A stretch of 43,558 nucleotides of DNA from Maribacter sp. (lineage in GTDB: Bacteria > Bacteroidota > Bacteroidia > Flavobacteriales > Flavobacteriaceae), in assembly GCA_020629415.1 (NCBI GenBank), contig JAHDDL010000030.1, positions 1-43,558 on the forward strand. Direction: 5' to 3'. The notes under the pieces were generated by a model. The model made no database searches and was not told the DNA's origin. It saw nothing but the letters and a program-made list of their open reading frames with translations. The first letter of the stretch is position 1. Each line of letters opens with the position of its first letter. Position numbers and translations under genes: made by a program. This document shows positions 1 to 8,196 of this stretch, in pieces.

Positions 1-3000
1 TGCTTTATGAGCAAATGGATGTTTCTACAACAGTAGATAAGTCAATTGATTGTTCATCAATACCAGGTGGTGAAATCACAGTTAATGTAACTGGTGGTTC
101 TACAAACCTTGAGTTTATAATGACACCTCCAATCGGTGCTGCTGTAACTCAGTTGAATGACCCAACATTTACAGGTTTAGTTGCTGAGGGTACATATAGT
201 TTCTTAGTAAGAGATTTAGATACTACAAACCCTGTTTGTGAAAGAACGGTAACTCAGACATTAGATGCACCGGTAGACCCTGTGTTGTTAGATGCGACAA
301 TTGTAAACGTAAGTTGTTTTGGTGGTACAGATGGTAGTATTAGAGCAAACATTGATCCGGCTACAAATTCTAATCCTGAGTATCAATATGAATTATATGA
401 TATTGCAGATTTGGTTACTCCAATTGCAACACAGACAAATCCGTTATTCAATGGTTTACCAGAAGGTGAATATCAAGTAAGAGTTATTTCAAGTAGAGGT
501 TGTGAAGACATTAAAAATGAAACGATCACAGAACCACTAGAATTAACAGTTAGTACAGTGGCGACAGAATTTAACTGTTCAGCAGATAATAGTGTTAATA
601 CCGCAACGATAACGGCAACAGCAGGCGCAGGTACAGGTACCGCACCATACTTATACAGTATAGATAACATCATCTTCCAATCACAAAATACATTTAATGT
701 ATCAGATACAGGAAGTGCACAAACTATAGATGTATATGTAAAAGATGCTAAAGGATGTATTACGTTCGATACGGTTACCATTCAACCTATAAACACGTTC
801 ACAGCTTCCATTGCACAAGATGTGGCTATTAACTGTACTGTTGATGAAACAATAACAATCACTGTTGCCGATAATGGTTTGGCACATAACTATGGTTATG
901 AGTTGTTACCAATTGGTAATACAAGAGGTACATTGATAAGTACTACGGCTACTTCTGCAACATATGACTTAAATGCTGTTGGTAGTTATGTATTCAGAGT
1001 TACGGATTTAGACACGGGTTGTTATGTAAACACGGCTAGTTATACGGTTGCTCCGTTCGATTTTATTACGGCAACAGCAACACCGGTATCAGAGGTGACG
1101 TGCTTTGGTGATGCAAACGGTAGCTTAGAAATTGATATTGATGGTTATACAGGTAACTATACTTACGAGGTATTTAATGCCGCAGGTACATCTGTTATTC
1201 CTGCGACAGCATCAGACACAAGTGTTAACCCAAGAACTATAACAGGATTATCTGGCGGTAGCTATTATGTTACCATTACAGAAACAGATATTCCTTTATG
1301 TTCAGAAGACACTAATCTGGTAACTATAATTTCACCGGATACTCCCTTAAGCGGAACGGTTACAACTTTAGCAGAGGCTACATGTACAGATGACCAAGGT
1401 GTAATTAGAGTTGCCGTTGAAGGTGGTTATAGACTTTATGATATTGTATTGACTAACACTACTACTGGTGATGTCTATACAATGAATGATGTTAACGAAG
1501 GAATTTTTACAGATTTAGCAGCAGGTGGTTTCACAGTAAGTATTACCGATGATGCCGGGTGTGTAGTTAACTATACTGAAACACTAACACCAGCTACACC
1601 AATTGTGGCAAATGCAACTCCGCTTGTAACAGACTTAGCTTGTTATGGAGATACAGGTGCTGTTGTTACTGCAAATGTAACAGGTGGCGGTAGCGGTAGT
1701 TATGAATACCAGTTGAACTATTATGATGCAACCGGTTCTACAATTACAAATACAACGGGAGCACAAACGAATCCTAATTTTAGAGATTTAGGTGCAGGCT
1801 TCTATAGTATTACCGTAGTTGACGGATGGAATTGTGATACTACAACAAATGTAGTTGAGGTTAGAGAACCAACCGAAGTACAGGCAAGTTTAATTAGAAC
1901 AGATGCATTAACGTGTGAGTCTGGGGTAGCGTTCGAGCTTTCTGCAACAGGTGGTAGTGGTACGTATGAATACAGTGTAGATAATATTAACTTCTTACCA
2001 ATGACCAGTAACCCAATTGGATTACCGGAAACAGGTGAGTATGGCGCAGGTAGATACCAGTTCTATGTACGCGATGCTATTAATGGTTGTGAGTCTGCAA
2101 TCTCTAATGCAATTACAGAAACCGAGATTCCTGCTTTAGAGCTAACGGTTGACGCCTCTGCTGCTGTACTTAACTGTACAGGTGAAAGCACGGCAATTAT
2201 TTATGCAACTGCCGATGGCGGATTAGGAAACTATCAATATGAATTGTTTACCGATAGTTCTTTAAGTATAGCTTCTAGAATTGCAGGTCCTCAGCCACAA
2301 GGTGTATTTAGAGATTTAGGTGCAGGTACGTATTACGTGACTGTAGTTAGTGATGATTGTGAAACAGCACCGGCGCAAGTTATTATTGATGAGCCTACTC
2401 CACTTTCTTATACAGATAATGTTGTTGACATTACTTGTGAAGGGGAGAACAATGGTGAAATTACAGTTACCTTATCTGGTGGTGCCGGTGGTTATCAGTA
2501 TGCAATTTCGCCGAACCTGAATCAGTTTTACGCTGAGGGTACATTTACCGAATTGACTCCTGGTGAGTATACAATCATTGCACAAGATCAAAATGGATGT
2601 TTTGAATACTTAACGTATACTATTTCAGAGCCGTCAAGCTTAGAAGTAACGGTAGAGACAACACCGGAGATTTGTGTTGATAGTCAAGATGGTTCCATAA
2701 TTCTTGAAATTACTGGAGGTACGGCACCTTATAGTACCGCGTTGAACTCAAGTAGCGATGAAGATTTTGTACTGAACAGAACAGAATTCTATGACATGGC
2801 AGCTGGTAATTATATTATTGTCATCAAAGATGCCAATGGTTGTGATACCAACGTTGTGGTCGATATTGAAACAGGAGTAAACCTTAATGCTACAGTAGTG
2901 CCTGTTTATGAATGTACAGGTGATACTCCAGATAATTATGTGAATATAACTCTTGAAGATGATAGTATTATCGGTGATGTGCTTTATGCAATAGATTCTG

Positions 3001-3602
3001 TTGATCCAGCTGATTTACAGTTGAATGCTGACTTTAGAAATACTGCACCTGGTAATCATTATATTACCATAGCACATTCCAATGGATGTTTACAAACCGT
3101 AGATTTCGTAATAGAAGATTTTGAGCCGTTGACACTTGCTCTAGAGCAAAATAACATGAACGAAATAACTGCAATTGTAGAAGGTGGTCGTGAAGGCTAT
3201 ACATATTACTTTGACGGTTATGACAATGGTGACAATAATATATTCTATGTTACCAGAACAGATACTTATGAGGTACGTGTTGTTGATGAGAACGGATGTT
3301 CTACCGTTGCAAACATATTTATGGAGTTTATTGACATTGAAGTACCTAATTTCTTTACTCCGGACGGAGATGGGCAGAACGATTTATGGATTCCTAGAAA
3401 CATTGAACAATACCCTGAAATACTAATAAAAATATTTGATCGTTATGGTAGAGTGGTTTCCGAACAAGCAGTTGATTCTGAAGGTTGGGACGGAACTTAT
3501 CAAGACAATGAATTGCCAACAGGAGACTACTGGTATGTAGTGAAACTGAACGGCGATAGAGATGAAAGAGAATTTGTTGGACACTTTACCCTTTACCGAT
3601 AA
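1..3602 (+). CDS. SprB-repeat surface adhesin with T9SS type B sorting domain (5' partial)
   Basis: The 3' part of a giant secreted surface protein. The reading frame is open to the left edge of the window (codons before the ATG at 15 are Leu-Tyr-Glu-Gln), so the true start lies outside and the first ATG is internal. About 1,100 residues consist of roughly ten or more repeats of about 85-95 residues, each opening with a Cys-containing motif such as VSCFGGTDGSI, VTCFGDANGSL or ITCEGENNGEI and continuing to a GG..Y.Y strand; this is the SprB-repeat type. The last ~85 residues (from VPNFFTPDGDGQNDLW, about residue 1110 counted from position 15) form the gliding-motility-associated C-terminal domain (CHU_C), a type B T9SS sorting signal. 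Such proteins are exported by T9SS and held on the cell surface, where SprB itself acts in gliding and adhesion. The PorP/SprF gene follows after 13 bp, the usual pairing. Role in adhesion is inferred. Confidence 0.93.
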   Translation, partial: LYEQMDVSTTVDKSIDCSSIPGGEITVNVTGGSTNLEFIMTPPIGAAVTQLNDPTFTGLVAEGTYSFLVRDLDTTNPVCERTVTQTLDAPVDPVLLDATIVNVSCFGGTDGSIRANIDPATNSNPEYQYELYDIADLVTPIATQTNPLFNGLPEGEYQVRVISSRGCEDIKNETITEPLELTVSTVATEFNCSADNSVNTATITATAGAGTGTAPYLYSIDNIIFQSQNTFNVSDTGSAQTIDVYVKDAKGCITFDTVTIQPINTFTASIAQDVAINCTVDETITITVADNGLAHNYGYELLPIGNTRGTLISTTATSATYDLNAVGSYVFRVTDLDTGCYVNTASYTVAPFDFITATATPVSEVTCFGDANGSLEIDIDGYTGNYTYEVFNAAGTSVIPATASDTSVNPRTITGLSGGSYYVTITETDIPLCSEDTNLVTIISPDTPLSGTVTTLAEATCTDDQGVIRVAVEGGYRLYDIVLTNTTTGDVYTMNDVNEGIFTDLAAGGFTVSITDDAGCVVNYTETLTPATPIVANATPLVTDLACYGDTGAVVTANVTGGGSGSYEYQLNYYDATGSTITNTTGAQTNPNFRDLGAGFYSITVVDGWNCDTTTNVVEVREPTEVQASLIRTDALTCESGVAFELSATGGSGTYEYSVDNINFLPMTSNPIGLPETGEYGAGRYQFYVRDAINGCESAISNAITETEIPALELTVDASAAVLNCTGESTAIIYATADGGLGNYQYELFTDSSLSIASRIAGPQPQGVFRDLGAGTYYVTVVSDDCETAPAQVIIDEPTPLSYTDNVVDITCEGENNGEITVTLSGGAGGYQYAISPNLNQFYAEGTFTELTPGEYTIIAQDQNGCFEYLTYTISEPSSLEVTVETTPEICVDSQDGSIILEITGGTAPYSTALNSSSDEDFVLNRTEFYDMAAGNYIIVIKDANGCDTNVVVDIETGVNLNATVVPVYECTGDTPDNYVNITLEDDSIIGDVLYAIDSVDPADLQLNADFRNTAPGNHYITIAHSNGCLQTVDFVIEDFEPLTLALEQNNMNEITAIVEGGREGYTYYFDGYDNGDNNIFYVTRTDTYEVRVVDENGCSTVANIFMEFIDIEVPNFFTPDGDGQNDLWIPRNIEQYPEILIKIFDRYGRVVSEQAVDSEGWDGTYQDNELPTGDYWYVVKLNGDRDEREFVGHFTLYR

Positions 3603-3615
3603 AACTTAACCTAAA

Positions 3616-4569
3616 ATGATGATGCGGAACAGTCTTTTGACATTGGTATTATTTATAAGCGTACTCTCCCTAAGGGGGCAAGAGCTTACGATACCTCAAT
3701 TATCGCAATACCTTGCCGATAATCCCTTTGTAATGTCACCTACCTATGCAGGTATCGGCGACCACGTTAAAATAAGACTTAACGGACTTACCCAATGGGT
3801 TGGCATTAAAGATGCACCCGATACACAGTCTTTAGCAGCCGATATGCGTATTGGTGAAAAATCCGGTATTGGTATGTTATTGTATAATGATAGTAATGGT
3901 GAAACTAAGCAACAGGGAGCTCGTTTCTCATTTGCACATCACCTTACCCTTGATCGTTATGACGATGAGTTTTTATCGTTCGGTATCTCCTATAACTTTA
4001 ATCAGTTTAGAATTGACAATACAAATCCTGAATTAATAGCTGATCCTGCCTATGTAGGGGATAAAGCTACTACAAACCATAATTTTGATATTGGTGCACT
4101 TTATAGATATGATAAATTTTATTTCAGTATTAATGCTTCCAATATCTTAGATAAGGATTTAAGTAACTTCAACGCTTTGTACGAGCCTAATAGATTAAGA
4201 AACTATTACGTGTATACAGGGTATAGATATATGAAGAAAAGAACCAGCAAGATGGAGATAGAGCCGTCTGTACTGTTCCAATTATTTGAGAGTGATGGGC
4301 GTTCTGTTACAGATTTAAACTTAAAATTTAGATTTTACGATTTTGAAGATTATTTCTATGCAGGTGTCAACTATCGTTTCTTGAACGATCAAATTGGTAA
4401 TCCGCTTTACATAGCACCTATAGCAGGTCTAAAGAAAAGTAATTTTTACTTTGGATATTCTTATCAGGTAATCCTTAATGAACTTCTTGGGTATAGTTCT
4501 GGTACGCATGTTATCACCTTAGGAGTAGATTTATTCCAAGGTATCAGTAATTGTCGTTGTACGTATTAA
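3616..4569 (+). CDS. PorP/SprF family T9SS outer membrane protein
   Basis: A 317-residue protein with an N-terminal signal peptide (hydrophobic run about residues 5-19, likely cut near LRGQE) and then alternating beta-strand sequence ending in Tyr, as expected of an outer membrane beta-barrel. The opening LTIPQLSQYLADNPFVMSPT and the internal GIGMLLYNDSNG stretch are typical of the PorP/SprF family. Family members assist secretion or surface attachment of T9SS substrates with type B sorting domains; SprF is needed for SprB in Flavobacterium johnsoniae. It lies 13 bp after the adhesin gene, so the two are almost certainly co-transcribed and this protein is the presumed dedicated partner. Three ATG codons stand in tandem at the start (3616, 3619, 3622), so the exact first residue is uncertain by one or two. 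Confidence 0.92.
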   Translation: MMMRNSLLTLVLFISVLSLRGQELTIPQLSQYLADNPFVMSPTYAGIGDHVKIRLNGLTQWVGIKDAPDTQSLAADMRIGEKSGIGMLLYNDSNGETKQQGARFSFAHHLTLDRYDDEFLSFGISYNFNQFRIDNTNPELIADPAYVGDKATTNHNFDIGALYRYDKFYFSINASNILDKDLSNFNALYEPNRLRNYYVYTGYRYMKKRTSKMEIEPSVLFQLFESDGRSVTDLNLKFRFYDFEDYFYAGVNYRFLNDQIGNPLYIAPIAGLKKSNFYFGYSYQVILNELLGYSSGTHVITLGVDLFQGISNCRCTY

Positions 4570-4614
4570 TCCTTCAAGTGAGATTGATTAAATTTGATAT
4601 CCAGAATACAAAAA

Positions 4615-4986
4615 ATGGGTAAAGTACAATTAGAGAATATAAAAGCATATGCCCACCACGGGTGTTTGCCTCAAGAAACCAATATTGGCAGTGATTATTT
4701 GGTGAACGTTTCGGTCAACACGAATTTACTAAAGGCTTCGGTCTCAGACGAATTAAAAGATACGGTAGATTATGTTCACATCAATAGAATTGTAAAGCAA
4801 GAGATGGCAACGCCTTCTAAATTGTTAGAACATGTAGCCAAAAGAATAATCGACAGAATTTTCATAGAACTCCCAACCGTAGATTCCGCTATGGTATCAG
4901 TTTCAAAAATCAATCCGCCTATAAACGGAGATGTGGAAAAGGTAACGGTATCCTTGGATTTACAAAGAGGACAACTGGTTCAATAA
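4615..4986 (+). CDS. folB: dihydroneopterin aldolase
   Basis: A 123-residue enzyme of folate synthesis that converts 7,8-dihydroneopterin to 6-hydroxymethyl-7,8-dihydropterin and glycolaldehyde. It begins MGKVQLENIKAYAHHGCLPQ, with the family's HHG motif near the N-terminus followed by an E-x(n)-G-x-x-[YF] segment (ETNIGSDYLVNV), a DTVDYVHI segment and a C-terminal INPPINGDVEKVTVSL strand. Length matches the usual ~120 residues. The start at ATG 4615 is preferred over an in-frame TTG at 4594, because the extra seven residues are not part of the family and ATG 4615 begins exactly where the domain does. It lies 45 bp after the PorP/SprF gene and ahead of tRNA-Cys. Confidence 0.93.
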   Translation: MGKVQLENIKAYAHHGCLPQETNIGSDYLVNVSVNTNLLKASVSDELKDTVDYVHINRIVKQEMATPSKLLEHVAKRIIDRIFIELPTVDSAMVSVSKINPPINGDVEKVTVSLDLQRGQLVQ

Positions 4987-5050
4987 TCTAAGAGACTTAA
5001 ATAAATATAATTTCTTGGCCGTTAATGCGGCTTAAATTGGGAATAATGTT

Positions 5051-5058
5051 TATTTTTG
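5051..5058 (+). promoter_or_regulatory. predicted promoter -7 element of tRNA-Cys
   Basis: TATTTTTG matches the Bacteroidota -7 consensus TAnnTTTG and ends 15 bp before the mature 5' end of the tRNA. No TTG lies at the ideal -33 spacing (candidates at 5015 and 5037 are too far and too near), so this rests on one element. Confidence 0.5.
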
Positions 5059-5073
5059 CTCTCGCTAAAAAAT

Positions 5074-5147
5074 GGCATCGTGGCCGAGTGGCTAGGCACA
5101 GCTCTGCAAAAGCTTGTACAGCGGTTCGAATCCGCTCGATGCCTCCA
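5074..5147 (+). tRNA. tRNA-Cys (GCA)
   Basis: A cloverleaf can be folded by eye. The acceptor stem GGCATCG (5074-5080) pairs with CGATGCC (5137-5143). The D arm is GCC-loop-GGC (5083-5097). The anticodon loop CTGCAAA (5104-5110) carries GCA at 5106-5108, reading Cys codons. The T arm is AGCGG-TTCGAAT-CCGCT. The discriminator base is T (5144), the tRNA-Cys identity base in bacteria, and CCA is encoded (5145-5147). The closing base pair of the anticodon stem (C5099 with T5115) is mismatched. Confidence 0.95.
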
Positions 5148-5180
5148 AAACCCTCCTTTTAAAGGAGGGTTTTTTGTTTT
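5148..5180 (+). terminator. rho-independent terminator after tRNA-Cys
   Basis: CCCTCCTTT (5151-5159) pairs with AAAGGAGGG (5161-5169) and is followed by TTTTTTG then TTTT. This is a strong intrinsic terminator for the folB/tRNA side, and may also stop the convergent DoxX-like transcript. Confidence 0.9.
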
Positions 5181-5194
5181 TATATTTTCTCTAT

Positions 5195-5593
5195 CTAAGC
5201 TTGTAGCAGAAATACAAGGAGAATTGTGGGTATAAAATAAACAGCTATCGTTTTGGCACCTTCATAGTCCTTTGCAACTCGTTGACCAAACAAAAGCATA
5301 AGTAGGGTTATACTTGATAGGATAGCTCCATACAAGGCAAAACCGGTATCTCCCGAACTTATTATACAATATGTTCCGATCAAGCATAGAATACCTGCAA
5401 CAACCTCTGTGACCAAAATTATACCTACCAACAAAGGCACTATATTTTTAAAAGGTGTTTTAGAAAAATGTTCTTTCAACCATGAGATATTACCGTTCCA
5501 ATCGGTTATTTTATCAAAGCCACTTTGTAGAAAAGTGATGATTAAAAATAGGAGCAATAAAATTTCGGCGGCATTGTTCAATACTATATTCAT
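5195..5593 (-). CDS. DoxX-like integral membrane protein
   Basis: A 132-residue protein with about four hydrophobic segments (approximately residues 9-24, 47-70, 78-101 and 112-131). The segment after the first helix, LQSGFDKITDWNGNISWLKE, is the typical start of DoxX/DoxD-like proteins in Bacteroidota, which share a G-x-x-K motif after helix 1. The family is poorly defined biochemically; some members take part in quinone-linked redox or thiosulfate metabolism, so no specific function is assigned. The gene starts 6 bp after the stop of holB on the same strand and is probably translated from the holB transcript. Confidence 0.75.
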   Translation of the reverse strand: MNIVLNNAAEILLLLFLIITFLQSGFDKITDWNGNISWLKEHFSKTPFKNIVPLLVGIILVTEVVAGILCLIGTYCIISSGDTGFALYGAILSSITLLMLLFGQRVAKDYEGAKTIAVYFIPTILLVFLLQA

Positions 5594-5599
5594 TGTGGT

Positions 5600-6760
5600 T
5601 TATTTAAGTTCAGACTTTTTTCTATGTAGTAGTCTAGTCAGTTTAATGGAGAGGTCCGTAAATATAATTTTTGAATTTCCATTTCTTTCCACATGGTAAA
5701 TAGCATCTTCAAGCTCCTTGGTAATGTCCAAAATATTATTTTCATGAACAAATGGCGCAAATTTTTTCAATTGAAAACCTTCGGCATGTATTTTTAGATA
5801 TGCAAGTTCCTCAGCTCCATAATTGATCATTAATGCTTGCCTCATGACGGTAATGCAATAGCTTAGAAAATTCTTCTGTGTCTCTCTACCGGTTTTTGCA
5901 ACCTCTTCACTCCACAATAACAATTCATGAATGGCTGCTTTGTTGCCTTTTGCCTTAAAAGCGGTACGTACCCATTGTACAAACCAATTTTCAAACACCA
6001 GATCCTCAGAATCTTTGTTCAAAAGGTCTAGCGCTTTGTTGTAATTGCCGTTGGCTTCGTGAGCCAATAGCATTGCTTCTGCCTTATTGGCCCCTTTCTC
6101 ACTTAAGGCCGTGGCTATGGCGTCTTCCGCAAGTGGAGGAAAATGAACTATTTGGCATCTAGATTTTATAGTTTGTATAATTTGCTCTTCATCCTCACAC
6201 AATAACAAAAAGATGGTTTTATTGGGCGGCTCTTCGATCAGTTTCAGTAGCTTGTTAGAAGCAGCCGTGTTCATCTTTTCGGCCATCCAAATCAGCATCA
6301 CCTTATAACCGCCTTCGTAAGATTTCAAGGATAATTTTTTTACGATATCCTGCGCTTCATCAACACCAATTTGACCTTGTTTCTTTTCAATTTCAATATG
6401 GCGATACCAGTCGAACAGATTTCCGTAGGGCTGTTCTGTAATAAACTCGCGCCATTCTTTCATATAATGGTTACTAACGGCGTGCGATTTTACCTTATCC
6501 GAATTAGAAACCGGAAAAGCGAAATGAATGTCTGGATGGGCAAACGACTTGAATTTTAGATTACAAGATTCGTTACCGCCACTGTTTTCACCGTTCGTGT
6601 TCTGACAGATAATATACTGTGCATAAGCCAATGCCATTGGTAAAACACCACAGCCCTCTGGACCAACAAATAACTGGGCATGTGGTATTCTGCCCGCATC
6701 CGCACTAGAAGACAAGTGCTTTTTAATATGTGAAAGTCCTAAAATTTCATTGAATAACAT
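5600..6760 (-). CDS. holB: DNA polymerase III delta' subunit (clamp loader)
   Basis: A 386-residue AAA+ protein, a clamp-loader subunit that helps place the beta clamp on DNA. N-terminal residues resemble the family (MLFNEILGLSHIKKHL, then IPHAQLFVGPEGCGVLPMA). The P-loop is degenerate (GPEGCGVLPMA in place of GxxGxGKT), which is acceptable because delta' need not hydrolyse ATP. A Cys pair around residues 53-68 (CQNTNGENSGGNESC) sits where the zinc module of delta' normally lies but has only two obvious ligands. The IGVDEAQDIVKKLSLKSYEG segment and the SRCQ sensor motif near residue 200 (IKSRCQIVHFPPL) are characteristic of tau/delta' proteins. The gene is divergent from pgk with its own TATATTTG element. 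Confidence 0.93.
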   Translation of the reverse strand: MLFNEILGLSHIKKHLSSSADAGRIPHAQLFVGPEGCGVLPMALAYAQYIICQNTNGENSGGNESCNLKFKSFAHPDIHFAFPVSNSDKVKSHAVSNHYMKEWREFITEQPYGNLFDWYRHIEIEKKQGQIGVDEAQDIVKKLSLKSYEGGYKVMLIWMAEKMNTAASNKLLKLIEEPPNKTIFLLLCEDEEQIIQTIKSRCQIVHFPPLAEDAIATALSEKGANKAEAMLLAHEANGNYNKALDLLNKDSEDLVFENWFVQWVRTAFKAKGNKAAIHELLLWSEEVAKTGRETQKNFLSYCITVMRQALMINYGAEELAYLKIHAEGFQLKKFAPFVHENNILDITKELEDAIYHVERNGNSKIIFTDLSIKLTRLLHRKKSELK

Positions 6761-6765
6761 AGATT

Positions 6766-6773
6766 CAAATATA
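6766..6773 (-). promoter_or_regulatory. predicted promoter -7 element of holB
   Basis: Read on the minus strand this is TATATTTG, a perfect TAnnTTTG match, with a TTG 16 bp upstream. The element ends only 5 bp before the holB ATG (6760), so the transcript would have almost no 5' leader. Confidence 0.65.
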
Positions 6774-6853
6774 GTTGTTTAAAGCACAACAAATTTAATG
6801 GTATTGGGTGTAAATTATCCTATTTAGCACTTTATCACAAGCCATTTAATCTT

Positions 6854-6861
6854 TACATTTG
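6854..6861 (+). promoter_or_regulatory. predicted promoter -7 element of pgk
   Basis: TACATTTG is a perfect match to TAnnTTTG and lies 24 bp before the pgk ATG. A TTT (6831-6833) 20 bp upstream is the best available -33 element; there is no TTG at the right distance. Confidence 0.65.
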
Positions 6862-6885
6862 TTAACTAACAAAAGGTAATATCAC

Positions 6886-8076
6886 ATGAAAGTATTGAAT
6901 GACTTTAATTTTGAAGATAAAAAGGCGTTAATTAGAGTGGACTTCAATGTTCCATTAAATGACCAATTTGAGGTAACGGATAACACTAGAATCCAGGCAG
7001 CTAAGCCAACAATTATAAAAGTATTGGAAGATGGCGGTAGCGCTGTGTTAATGAGTCATTTGGGAAGACCAAAAGGCGAGCGTAACGCAGATTTATCTTT
7101 AAAACATATTGTTGATGCCGTTTCTGATATTATTGGTGTAGCGGTAAAATTTGTTTCGGATTGTGTTGGTGCAGAAGCTGAAAAAGCAGTAGCTGAATTA
7201 AAAAGTGGAGAGGTACTTTTATTGGAGAACCTTAGATTTCATGGCGAAGAAGAAAAAGGAGACGATGCTTTCGCAGAGCAACTTTCTAAATTAGGGGATA
7301 TATATGTTAACGATGCTTTTGGTACAGCTCATCGGGCTCATGCATCAACAACGGTAATAGCTAAGTTTTTTCCAGACGCTAAATGTTTTGGTTATTTATT
7401 GGCGAAAGAAATAGAAGCGATCGATAAAGTTATGGCCACTGGTGAAAAACCTGTATTGGCTATTCTTGGTGGAGCAAAGGTTTCTTCTAAAATTACTATT
7501 ATTGAAAACATCCTTGATAAAATTGATGATCTTGTCATTGGTGGTGGTATGACATACACCTTTATCAAAGCTCAGGGCGGTAAAATAGGAGATTCTATTT
7601 GTGAGGACGATAAAATGGAACTTGCTATGGAAATTCTTGAACAGGCCAAACAGAAAAATGTAAACGTACATATACCTGTAGATGTTGTTGCAGCAGATGC
7701 TTTTGATGCAAACGCAAATACCCAAGTGGTAGATGTAGATAAAATACCAGACGGTTGGCAAGGACTGGATGCCGGACCTGATACCTTACAAAACTTCAAA
7801 AAAGTGATACTAGCTTCTAAGACTATTCTTTGGAACGGACCAATAGGTGTTTTTGAAATGGAGAAGTTTGCAGCGGGTACCATAGCAGTTGGTGATTATA
7901 TCGCCGAAGCCACAAAAGAAGGTGCATTTTCATTAGTTGGCGGTGGAGATTCTGTTGCCGCAGTAAAACAATTTGGCTTTGAAAACAAAGTTAGTTATGT
8001 ATCTACAGGCGGAGGTGCAATGTTGGAAAGTTTGGAAGGTAAAAAATTACCAGGGATCGCTGCTATATTAGACTAG
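6886..8076 (+). CDS. pgk: phosphoglycerate kinase
   Basis: A 396-residue cytosolic glycolytic enzyme that transfers the acyl phosphate of 1,3-bisphosphoglycerate to ADP. Diagnostic motifs: [10 protein letters not shown] near residue 17, SHLGRPKG (substrate-binding basic patch), [41 protein letters not shown], the nucleotide-binding [11 protein letters not shown] and the C-terminal GGGDSVAAV and STGGGAMLE loops. Length is normal for bacterial PGK. It stands alone, divergent from holB, with a good promoter and with a long imperfect hairpin (8104-8168) after its stop codon. Confidence 0.98.
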   Translation: MKVLNDFNFEDKKALIRVDFNVPLNDQFEVTDNTRIQAAKPTIIKVLEDGGSAVLMSHLGRPKGERNADLSLKHIVDAVSDIIGVAVKFVSDCVGAEAEKAVAELKSGEVLLLENLRFHGEEEKGDDAFAEQLSKLGDIYVNDAFGTAHRAHASTTVIAKFFPDAKCFGYLLAKEIEAIDKVMATGEKPVLAILGGAKVSSKITIIENILDKIDDLVIGGGMTYTFIKAQGGKIGDSICEDDKMELAMEILEQAKQKNVNVHIPVDVVAADAFDANANTQVVDVDKIPDGWQGLDAGPDTLQNFKKVILASKTILWNGPIGVFEMEKFAAGTIAVGDYIAEATKEGAFSLVGGGDSVAAVKQFGFENKVSYVSTGGGAMLESLEGKKLPGIAAILD

Positions 8077-8103
8077 TAAAGGGGTTATCGATAAACGGCA
8101 TAT

Positions 8104-8168
8104 AACGAAAATTTGTGCATTTTAAGAGAAATTATTTTATTCTCATTGAAAAATGTACGATTTTCGTT
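8104..8168 (+). repeat. long imperfect hairpin between pgk and the lytic transglycosylase
   Basis: AACGAAAAT (8104-8112) pairs with ATTTTCGTT (8160-8168). After one bulged base, 8114-8123 pairs with 8150-8159 with two G-U wobbles. After an internal loop, GAGAA (8126-8130) pairs with TTCTC (8140-8144) around a 9-nt loop. That is about 24 base pairs in one 65-nt structure. No clean T-tract follows (TTTGTTCC), so a classic terminator is doubtful. It could be a 3' end-stabilising element of pgk mRNA, an attenuator ahead of the next gene, or an RNA-processing site. Confidence 0.55.
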
Positions 8169-8196
8169 TGTTCCGTTAACATATTTTCACCCCATT

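Noticed and set aside
4594-4614. TTG start for folB seven residues upstream
   Set aside because: The family domain begins at the ATG at 4615 and the extra residues have no counterpart.
5018-5031. Small hairpin GCCG-TTAATG-CGGC after folB as a terminator
   Set aside because: The stem is only four base pairs with no T-tract; too weak to call.
7396-7883. Open frames of about 100-120 codons on the minus strand within pgk
   Set aside because: They are shadows of a highly conserved gene, with biased composition and no recognisable domain.
8113-8196. N-terminal extension of the lytic transglycosylase from TTG 8113
   Set aside because: It would place 28 residues before a good signal peptide and lies inside the long hairpin; ATG 8197 gives a standard exported protein.
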